Shown: positions 58,382 through 64,000 of the stretch, piece after piece | Position numbering within the stretch: position 1 is the first letter of the stretch | How the letters are laid out: every line of letters starts with the position of its first letter | Origin: a virus | Direction: 5' to 3' (one strand) | Virus record (IMG/VR): IMGVR_UViG_3300011260_000073 | Location: 719 to 64,718 of that record | Length of the DNA: 64,000 nucleotides | Program-made: the position numbers and the translations under genes | Notes under the pieces: model-generated | The model's database searches: none | Seen by the model: the letters and a program-made list of their open reading frames with translations, nothing else | What the model was told of the DNA's origin: nothing

Positions 58382-59140
58382 ATGGCTAGTAAGAAGAAAG
58401 CAAGTAAGAAGAAAGCAAGTAAGAAAGGTCTCGCTGTTAAAGACCAAAAGACAGGTATGGCTACTGTCGATGAACAGATGGCTGCAGATGCTGCTGCTAT
58501 TGCAGATAAGATTGGTGCTGCTGAGACCAACAAAATCCGCACCGGTGAGAAGACCTTCACAATGCCTGACGGTTTTCAAACGGCTGACCCGATTGAATTG
58601 GTTGTTATCGGTTTCACATCAATGAACAAGTTCTATGACGTGCCGTATAACGAAGATAACCCGACGCCACCAGCTTGTTTTGCTATCGGTGACAATCCAA
58701 AACAGTTGGTTCCAAGCAAGAACTCACCAGCAGCTGAAAGTAAAGCCTGCGAAGGTTGTCCGAACAACGAGTTCGGTTCAGCAGGTGCTGGTAAGGCCTG
58801 TAAGAACAGCCGCCTGTTGATTGTTATGCAGCCTGACGCTGACCCTGAAGAAGGTGAGCTGATGACGCTGGAAGTATCGCCAACAGCACTGAAGGCATAT
58901 GACGGTTACGTTGCTTCAATCGCCAAGCAGTACAACGCTCCACCGGTCAAAGTAATTACCCTCGTCGGTATGAACGAGACCAAGAAGCACACTTGCCTAA
59001 CCTTCCAGTTCTCGGCACCAAACCCTGACTACGCTGCACACTACGGTCGTAAGGCTGAAGCACAGGCAATGCTGGAAGCTGAACCGGACGTATCTGGCTA
59101 TGAAAAACCAAAGCCAGCTCGTCGTGGACGCGGACGTTAA
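58382..59140 (+). CDS. putative ssDNA-binding-like protein with Lys/Ser repeat N-terminus
   Basis: This 252-residue protein has a repetitive N-terminus (S-K-K-K-A-S-K-K-K-A-S-K-K) encoded by a 15-bp DNA repeat, and a putative zinc region C-E-G-C-P-N-N then C-K-N-S. The C-terminus is G/R-rich (P-A-R-R-G-R-G-R). The body (F-A-I-G-D-N-P-K-Q-L-V-P-S, then L-T-L-E-V-S) resembles proteins that I have seen annotated as phage single-stranded DNA-binding, but I cannot confirm the family. Confidence 0.6.
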   Translation: MASKKKASKKKASKKGLAVKDQKTGMATVDEQMAADAAAIADKIGAAETNKIRTGEKTFTMPDGFQTADPIELVVIGFTSMNKFYDVPYNEDNPTPPACFAIGDNPKQLVPSKNSPAAESKACEGCPNNEFGSAGAGKACKNSRLLIVMQPDADPEEGELMTLEVSPTALKAYDGYVASIAKQYNAPPVKVITLVGMNETKKHTCLTFQFSAPNPDYAAHYGRKAEAQAMLEAEPDVSGYEKPKPARRGRGR

Positions 59141-59402
59141 GTTAGATGAAATCCTTGCCGAGGTTCCGATTAGTAATGAAGGGCTTCGGCAAGGGCACAT
59201 CAACCGCGCAGTACAATCAGTAAGAGGCATGGAAGAAATACTTCCTTATTTAAACGCATCTGAGCTGTTGTACTTACTCCAACTAGAAGCAGATTCACAA
59301 CGTCGTTCAACTGTCACTGACCGCCTGGTACAAAGGTTAGGACGACTCATCGAAGAACGTACCAGGATAACTTTAACTAGGAGATTTACCCATGTCACGT
59401 AG
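59100..59402 (+). CDS. hypothetical protein overlapping the previous gene
   Basis: This 100-residue protein starts 41 bases inside the previous gene's end, in another frame. It has L-V-V-D-A-D-V-K-L-D-E-I-L-A-E-V-P and G-L-R-Q-G-H-I-N-R-A-V-Q-S-V-R. It looks like a helical protein. Function is unknown. Confidence 0.5.
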   Translation: MKNQSQLVVDADVKLDEILAEVPISNEGLRQGHINRAVQSVRGMEEILPYLNASELLYLLQLEADSQRRSTVTDRLVQRLGRLIEERTRITLTRRFTHVT

Positions 59403-59685
59403 TAGCTCAGCAATCATGACCGAGGCGCAGAAAGCCAAGGTCGAAAAGCAGAAAGAAAAAGAAGCCACGGCCAAGCAGAAGCTGAAAGACCAGAAGGTCG
59501 AAGCCAAGCTTGCCAAGACAGAAGCCGCTGACCGTAAGAAGGTCGTAGCTTCATCCCTGAAGATGTTTGTCAGTAATCCGACCAAGGACAACGCCAAAGA
59601 CTACAAGAACGATGTAGCTGCACACATCAAGTCTGTAAATGTCGCTGTCCGTCTCGCCGCTAAGCTGCCTAAGAAGGCTGCTTAA
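59392..59685 (+). CDS. basic coiled-coil protein
   Basis: This 97-residue protein is rich in Lys, Ala and Glu (K-V-E-K-Q-K-E-K-E-A-T-A-K-Q-K-L). The C-terminal part is helical. AGGAG lies before the ATG. It may be a histone-like or DNA-binding protein; that is a guess from composition. Confidence 0.5.
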   Translation: MSRSSSAIMTEAQKAKVEKQKEKEATAKQKLKDQKVEAKLAKTEAADRKKVVASSLKMFVSNPTKDNAKDYKNDVAAHIKSVNVAVRLAAKLPKKAA

Positions 59686-59707
59686 TACCTAGCAAGACGT
59701 AGTATCA

Positions 59708-59735
59708 CCAACTGGCCTATTGCCAGTTGGTTTTT
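59708..59735 (+). terminator. rho-independent terminator
   Basis: CCAACTGGC (59708-59716) and GCCAGTTGG (59722-59730) pair perfectly around a 5-base loop and are followed by five T. This is a textbook terminator ending the operon from 57966 to 59685. Confidence 0.85.
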
Positions 59736-59737
59736 GT

Positions 59738-59807
59738 AAGCCCTTTGCAATTTCTCGCTGTCTGCCTACAGCAAACCTGAAAGAGTAATCTTTCTCGCAA
59801 AGGGCTT
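59738..59807 (+). ncRNA. three-way-junction RNA candidate
   Basis: AAGCCCTTTGC (59738-59748) pairs with GCAAAGGGCTT (59797-59807), an 11-bp closing stem. Inside are GCTG/CAGC and GAAAGA-GTAA-TCTTTC, whose loop is a GNRA type. It lies directly after the terminator in gene-free DNA. It has no hammerhead core. Another perfect stem (AATTAAAG/CTTTAATT) is at 59856-59874. Confidence 0.5.
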
Positions 59808-59903
59808 TCAAAAACTTAAAGGTGTTTAATAGAAACAAAAATTACTTTACTTACGAATTAAAGATTCTTTAATTTTTACACTCCATACACCATCGGAATA
59901 ATT

Positions 59904-60446
59904 ATGAAATATGATTCAGTAGTTGTAGACCTTGAAACTCTTGATACAGCAAACACAGCTGTTATTTTAAGCATCGGTGCTGTTGCATTCAACCATCAAG
60001 ACAATGACAAATGGGGAGACTTCAAAGAGTCCCGCTCTTTCTATCAAGTTCTTGAAACTGATACTCAGAAAGCTGCTGGATTGACCACATCGAAAAGCAC
60101 TGAGCAATGGTGGGCAAAACAAAGCGCAGAAGCAAAGCAAGCTTTCGATGTACCAAAAGTTGACACCAAGACAGCACTGGAGCAGTTCTACCAGTTCTGT
60201 GCTGGCACCAAAGTCTTGTGGGGTAATGGCAACATGTTTGACAACGCCATCATCCGTAATGCTTGTACACAGCTTGATACTCCGTACCCATACAAGTTCT
60301 GGGAAGACCTGGATATGCGCACAATCATATTCTTGGCAGGAAAGAACAACAGGATTCAGTTCAAAGGCACTCCACACAACGCCCTCGATGACGCGAAGCA
60401 TGAAGCCCTGCTCATCCAAGATGCCTACTATCGCTTAAAAGGATAA
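59904..60446 (+). CDS. DnaQ-like 3'-5' exonuclease
   Basis: This 180-residue protein has the DEDDh layout: D-L-E-T at residues 9-12, N-M-F-D-N-A in the middle and H-N-A-L-D-D-A-K-H at about 159-167. It resembles T4 DexA-like or YP-type exoribonucleases. It would degrade single-stranded RNA or DNA ends. No clear ribosome-binding site is seen in the leader (GGAATAATT). Confidence 0.8.
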   Translation: MKYDSVVVDLETLDTANTAVILSIGAVAFNHQDNDKWGDFKESRSFYQVLETDTQKAAGLTTSKSTEQWWAKQSAEAKQAFDVPKVDTKTALEQFYQFCAGTKVLWGNGNMFDNAIIRNACTQLDTPYPYKFWEDLDMRTIIFLAGKNNRIQFKGTPHNALDDAKHEALLIQDAYYRLKG

Positions 60447-60451
60447 TAGCT

Positions 60452-60706
60452 ATGAAGCCTTTAATTATTTTCAGCTTACTAATTGCATTATTCGGGTGTG
60501 AGAACGGCGAAGTTGTATTATCGACCGAAGAAAGAGCAGCTATAAAACAAAAACACAAAGCCGCAGGCGCAGAAAGAAGAGCTCTTTTTGTCGAGTGTAT
60601 GGAGCTAGCAGCAAAAATGCCGAGACAATCAGATGATGATGTTGCTGACATTGTTGAAGAATGCTCATCGTCTTCTTACTACGTAACTAACTACCTTAGA
60701 AGATAA
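60452..60706 (+). CDS. small lipoprotein-like protein
   Basis: This 84-residue protein has a signal-like start with hydrophobic core and L-F-G-C at residues 13-16, a plausible lipobox (second position unusual). The mature part is helical and polar. A role in envelope modification or exclusion is possible but not shown. Confidence 0.6.
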   Translation: MKPLIIFSLLIALFGCENGEVVLSTEERAAIKQKHKAAGAERRALFVECMELAAKMPRQSDDDVADIVEECSSSSYYVTNYLRR

Positions 60707-60718
60707 AGGACATCCATC

Positions 60719-61045
60719 ATGGGATTACTCGCAAAAGCAACGTATACCATGACTTACCATCGTGGTAACAAACGTCTCTGGCTAGAAGGCGCTCGCTTAA
60801 CAAATAGCGGCTTTGCCAAAGGTGTCATGTACACTTCAAAGTTCGATGCCAAAACCAAATCAATCATACTAAAGGTTGCTACTGATGGAGTCCGCGTAGT
60901 CTCGGGGCGTAAGCGCAAAGGGCAAATCAAGTGGACACCTATTATTGATATCTGCTGCCCCGAAGTAGCAGACATTATAAAAGATACGTTGTGTATTGAA
61001 GCGAAGTTTTACAAAGGCCAGATAACTATCAAGGCTCATCCATGA
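60719..61045 (+). CDS. hypothetical protein, beta-rich
   Basis: This 108-residue protein has W-L-E-G-A-R-L-T-N-S-G-F, then V-R-V-V-S-G-R-K-R-K-G and P-I-I-D-I-C-C-P. The pattern resembles a small beta domain that in some phages precedes DNA methyltransferases, but no methyltransferase is present. AAGGACATC precedes the ATG. Confidence 0.5.
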   Translation: MGLLAKATYTMTYHRGNKRLWLEGARLTNSGFAKGVMYTSKFDAKTKSIILKVATDGVRVVSGRKRKGQIKWTPIIDICCPEVADIIKDTLCIEAKFYKGQITIKAHP

Positions 61046-61302
61046 TGGACACCTCGAGGCTATCATTTAAAGCCGATGCAAGAGGCTACATGATTACCTA
61101 CAAAGGCCAAAATCTTGGTGGCGCAGGAGTTATGAATAAGCCCAAACATTGGCGGCATCAACAAAAGAACATTCAACAGTTCACTGAACACGCACGCATG
61201 GAAATACGTGATATAAAAGCTGGACGCGTAATTCCACGTTATGCGGAAATGATTGAAGAAATCGATAACCTATCTCTGGAGTCATTAGATGGCAAAGCCT
61301 GA
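61042..61302 (+). CDS. small hypothetical protein
   Basis: This 86-residue protein is basic and helical with N-I-Q-Q-F-T-E-H-A-R-M-E-I-R-D-I. It is coupled by an ATGA overlap. Function is unknown. Confidence 0.5.
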   Translation: MMDTSRLSFKADARGYMITYKGQNLGGAGVMNKPKHWRHQQKNIQQFTEHARMEIRDIKAGRVIPRYAEMIEEIDNLSLESLDGKA

Positions 61303-61756
61303 AGCAGTCGCTGTACGCAACGTCAATAGCTGGTTACCTAAAGAAGTACACCATGAAGGCAACGGCGGAGGCTTCGGTGTCAATGGCACTCCAGACCAAT
61401 ACTATGAAGGCGATAGAGATACTCTCCGAGTAGAATACAAATACGCTGTCAAACTCCCTAAAATACTAGACCTTGCCGACACCACAAAAAAGCCGCACCT
61501 AAGCAAACTGCAAAACACTTGGCTAAGCCGTGCTTATGATAATAATGTACGTGTCGCTGTAATCCTATGTACTAAAGATGATGGTAACTATATATTCACT
61601 AACAGGTCATGGGAATCAATATGGACCAAGAACAGATTAGTACAACAACAGTACACTCGTACAGAGGTTGCAATGTGGATTGCTTCTACCGTTTTGAAGA
61701 CTTGTCCGAAAGTGCTCAGCAAACGGTCCTCGACGCGAACCACCAACGCAACGTAG
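61289..61756 (+). CDS. VRR-NUC-like nuclease
   Basis: This 155-residue protein has G-T-P-D-Q-Y-Y, then V-E-Y-K-Y-A-V-K-L-P, then L-S-K-L-Q-N-T-W-L. These fit the acid/E-x-K strand and the helix of VRR-NUC nucleases (PDDEXK class). Its end overlaps the next gene by 136 bases, an unusually long overlap. Probable role: Holliday-junction or flap cutting during replication. Confidence 0.7.
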   Translation: MAKPEAVAVRNVNSWLPKEVHHEGNGGGFGVNGTPDQYYEGDRDTLRVEYKYAVKLPKILDLADTTKKPHLSKLQNTWLSRAYDNNVRVAVILCTKDDGNYIFTNRSWESIWTKNRLVQQQYTRTEVAMWIASTVLKTCPKVLSKRSSTRTTNAT

Positions 61757-62271
61757 ATTATGACGGTTGGTGGGAATCAGTTTATGAGCAATATGATGAA
61801 AAGATGAAAGCCATAGGCTTTAATGTATCAGGCAAATATTTTTCAGGCTTCAGTTCACAAGGTGACGGCGCAGTTATTCTAGGCACCATTAGCTATTTCG
61901 ATTTCCTCAAACAAACTCCTGAAGGTATTGCACTTTTAACTGTTTTTAAACTTCGTTCTTTACAAGACGAGGAACTATACGATGGAGCTGCTAGATTTAC
62001 TCACGAAGGACGCTACTATCACGAACGCAGCTTCACAACCGGCTTAGAAACAAACGCTGACAACTGGAACGCTGCTGATTGCGTAGAAGACCTTGCAGAT
62101 AACATACATACTTTTGTAGAAGCTAACATAAATGAATGGCTGACTGATATCTGCAAAGAATTCTACAAAGCCCTAGAAGCTGAATATGACTATCTCACTT
62201 CTGATAAATGCCTGCGTGAGCACTACGAGCACGACGACGACTTATACGACATCGACGGGGAGCCAGTATGA
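61621..62271 (+). CDS. antitoxin-like or phage-conserved protein
   Basis: This 216-residue protein from ATG 61621 is strongly acidic. It has F-S-G-F-S-S-Q-G-D-G-A-V, a motif seen in phage proteins annotated as antitoxin-like, and an acidic tail ending in L-Y-D-I-D-G-E-P. A long overlap with the VRR-NUC gene hints at coupled expression. The antitoxin label is weak. Confidence 0.6.
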   Translation: MDQEQISTTTVHSYRGCNVDCFYRFEDLSESAQQTVLDANHQRNVDYDGWWESVYEQYDEKMKAIGFNVSGKYFSGFSSQGDGAVILGTISYFDFLKQTPEGIALLTVFKLRSLQDEELYDGAARFTHEGRYYHERSFTTGLETNADNWNAADCVEDLADNIHTFVEANINEWLTDICKEFYKALEAEYDYLTSDKCLREHYEHDDDLYDIDGEPV

Positions 62272-62501
62272 TAGCGCCTATCCCACCTACTGCTACTTGG
62301 CAAGAGCAGCTTTTTGATTTCGAAACTCAGCACGGTTTTAATCTGACCATCGATATTAAAAACTATCAATACCGGCATGCCATAAGAAGTCCACATAAGG
62401 CTAACGGTATAAAGGTTGGCGGTTTCAAAAGAACAGTACTCAACACTCTGAATAAGCAAACTTTAATAAAGCGCTTCTGGCGCAGACTTGGAGCCATGTA
62501 A
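62268..62501 (+). CDS. small basic hypothetical protein
   Basis: This 77-residue protein has W-Q-E-Q-L-F-D-F-E-T-Q-H-G-F-N-L-T-I-D and a basic end (L-I-K-R-F-W-R-R-L-G). It starts in an ATGA overlap. Function is unknown. Confidence 0.5.
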   Translation: MIAPIPPTATWQEQLFDFETQHGFNLTIDIKNYQYRHAIRSPHKANGIKVGGFKRTVLNTLNKQTLIKRFWRRLGAM

Positions 62502-62683
62502 TGGAAACTGTAATCATATGCAGGATACTCCATAAGATAGGCAGATTTAATAAAGTGTATATGGAGCTAGATGGTGAATGGATAACTTCTACCAAAACCA
62601 TCGAAGACTTTGAAGAAGCTGTTAAGAGACGAGAAATCAAACAAGAATATAGAAAGAGCGTAAACCAAAAGGAATCAAAATGA
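62501..62683 (+). CDS. small hypothetical protein
   Basis: This 60-residue protein has K-I-G-R-F-N-K-V-Y-M-E-L-D-G-E-W and a Lys/Glu-rich helical end. It shares one base with the previous stop. Function is unknown. Confidence 0.5.
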   Translation: METVIICRILHKIGRFNKVYMELDGEWITSTKTIEDFEEAVKRREIKQEYRKSVNQKESK

Positions 62684-62757
62684 ATCCACTCGAACTGATT
62701 GAACCTATTGTTCCAGTAGCTGTAGCTGCGTTTAAAAAAGGAATAGACCGTGGATAA
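62680..62757 (+). CDS. tiny hypothetical peptide
   Basis: This 25-residue frame ([19 protein letters not shown]) starts after AAAGGAAT and overlaps the end of the previous gene by four bases. It may be a leader peptide. Support is from coupling only. Confidence 0.35.
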   Translation: MNPLELIEPIVPVAVAAFKKGIDRG

Positions 62758-63088
62758 AACAACACCACCACAAGCCGCTCGAAATAACGACGGCAAAGTA
62801 GAACTTTCGTACCTACTCGATGCTCCATATGCAAACGAAGGTCTATGCCGTGTACTTATGTTTGGCGCAGAGAAATACGAACGTAATAACTGGAAGAAAG
62901 GCCTGCCTTGGAAAAGCGTTATTGATTCTGCACTCAGACATCTGACTGCTTTTCAAAAAGGCGAAGAAGTTGATTCAGAATCTGGGTTACCGCATATCGA
63001 CCATGTGCTTTGTAACATTATGTTTTTATCAGAATTCACACGCACGCATAGTGAATTCGATGACCGTACTAACAAGGAACCAAAATGA
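62750..63088 (+). CDS. DUF5664: dATP/dGTP diphosphohydrolase-like
   Basis: This 112-residue protein starts at GTG 62750. It has [11 protein letters not shown], then [15 protein letters not shown], then [12 protein letters not shown], then H-I-D-H-V-L-C-N, the DUF5664/MazG-like pattern. Members remove dATP or dGTP, and relatives act in making 2-aminoadenine DNA together with PurZ. No PurZ or DatZ-type partner is seen here. Confidence 0.75.
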   Translation: MDKTTPPQAARNNDGKVELSYLLDAPYANEGLCRVLMFGAEKYERNNWKKGLPWKSVIDSALRHLTAFQKGEEVDSESGLPHIDHVLCNIMFLSEFTRTHSEFDDRTNKEPK

Positions 63089-64000
63089 AGCCATCAGAAA
63101 TCAGTACTGCAATGCAAGCATGTATCGCCGCACGTCGTCCAGGTATGTTGTGGGGAGCGCCCGGAGTAGGTAAGTCACAAGTCACCGCACAGCTTGCTAA
63201 AGATATGGATATGAATATTATCGATGTCCGGGCAATTCTGTTCGACCCTGTTGACCTTCGTGGTATCCCGCATATCAAAGATGACCGGACAACATGGGCA
63301 ATCCCTGACTTCCTTCCTAACGTAGAGCGACATGGCGAGAAGGGCATCCTGTTCATCGATGAAATCAACGCAGCGCCACAGTCAGTACAGGCCGCGTTCT
63401 ACCAACTGATGCTCGACCGTCGTCTTGGTGATTACATCATGCCTGATGGCTGGTACATCTTTGCGGCTGGCAACCGTGAGAAAGACCGCGCTGTTGTTAA
63501 TAAGATGCCAACGGCACTATCCAACCGCCTCATCCATATCGACTTTGATGTGAACCTCGAGGACTGGGTCAAATGGGCAATCGGTGCAAGCATCGCTCCA
63601 GAAATCATCGCCTTCATTAACTTCCGCAAAGAGCTGCTACATAAGTTCGACCCTGCACAGCGAGCTTTCCCAACACCGCGTACATGGGAGTTCGCTTCTG
63701 ATTTACTTCCACACACGAACCCACTCAATGAACTTGACTTACTTACTGGCACAGTTGGTGAAGGCCCTGCTGGAGAGTTCATCGCATTCCTACGCGTATG
63801 GCGTGACCTACCTTCAGTCCAATCAGTTGTCATGAATCCTATGACAACTGCTGTCTCTCAGAACCCAAGTATCATCTACGCTATCACCGGAGCACTGGCA
63901 CATGATAGTGATGAGTCTACGTTCGAACCAATCCTGAAGTACATCTCTCGTCTGCCAACTGAGTACCAGGTACTGTTCATGCGTGATGTCGGCCAGCGTA
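63085..64000 (+). CDS. MoxR-type AAA+ ATPase (cut by window end)
   Basis: 305 residues are visible. Walker A G-A-P-G-V-G-K-S lies at residues 24-31 and Walker B I-L-F-I-D-E-I-N near residue 92. An R-finger block D-R-R-L-G-D-Y and sensor-1 A-A-G-N-R follow. MoxR ATPases activate or assemble partner proteins, often with DUF3150 and VWA/zincin proteins, both of which occur at the left end of the window. The start overlaps the DUF5664 stop by four bases (ATGA). Confidence 0.85.
   Translation, partial: MKPSEISTAMQACIAARRPGMLWGAPGVGKSQVTAQLAKDMDMNIIDVRAILFDPVDLRGIPHIKDDRTTWAIPDFLPNVERHGEKGILFIDEINAAPQSVQAAFYQLMLDRRLGDYIMPDGWYIFAAGNREKDRAVVNKMPTALSNRLIHIDFDVNLEDWVKWAIGASIAPEIIAFINFRKELLHKFDPAQRAFPTPRTWEFASDLLPHTNPLNELDLLTGTVGEGPAGEFIAFLRVWRDLPSVQSVVMNPMTTAVSQNPSIIYAITGALAHDSDESTFEPILKYISRLPTEYQVLFMRDVGQR

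Noticed and set aside
59738-59807. Hammerhead ribozyme
   Set aside because: Three stems are present but the conserved CUGAUGA and GAAA core elements are absent.

Overview
The window is almost entirely phage: a tailed bacteriophage (Caudoviricetes) with a short-tailed (podovirus) gene set. The evidence is a P22-type portal, an N4-gp56/DUF4043-type major capsid protein, a head-tail adaptor, a 2047-residue virion protein with a zincin motif, tail fibres and beta-propeller tail proteins, and no tape-measure, sheath or baseplate genes. The host is probably a Gram-negative bacterium: ribosome-binding sites are of the AGGAG type, at least one near-consensus sigma-70 promoter is visible, and lysis uses a 3-TM holin plus an M15 peptidase. 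No integrase, excisionase, CI-like repressor or phage RNA polymerase is visible, so a lytic phage transcribed by host polymerase is the simplest reading. No species name can be given from the sequence alone.

Layout. (1) 1-3051, plus strand: end of an accessory cluster (DUF3150 protein, a zincin/VWA protein, small proteins). (2) 3046-34388, minus strand, read right to left: small genes, TerS, TerL, portal, fibre module, scaffold, major capsid protein, decoration-like protein, head-tail adaptor, virion and beta-propeller proteins, internal virion proteins, then the lysis genes. (3) 34389-34704: divergent control region with a G-rich inverted-repeat block. (4) 34705-64000, plus strand: tightly packed early and replication genes. 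These include many proteins under 80 residues, a 340-bp iteron-like region (35956-36297), a tRNA/structured-RNA island (41511-42130), primase-helicase, PDDEXK nuclease, SNF2-like helicase, RtcB ligase, tRNA-Pro, family-A DNA polymerase, DnaQ-type exonuclease, VRR-NUC nuclease, a DUF5664 nucleotide hydrolase and a MoxR-type AAA+ ATPase cut by the window end.

The MoxR gene at the right end and the DUF3150 and VWA genes at the left end are normally neighbours. The window therefore probably covers nearly all of a circular or circularly permuted genome only slightly longer than 64 kb (inference).

How it works together: the plus-strand block supplies replication (polymerase, primase-helicase, nucleases, a helicase), nucleotide metabolism and RNA repair or translation support (RtcB, tRNAs). 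The minus-strand block builds the particle, delivers DNA and lyses the cell. The least explained parts are the iterons, three structured non-coding RNA candidates, an HNH gene interrupted by TGA, an oversized tRNA-like gene, tandem small-protein families, a triple-repeat protein with nested start sites, and the MoxR/DUF3150/VWA-zincin set.
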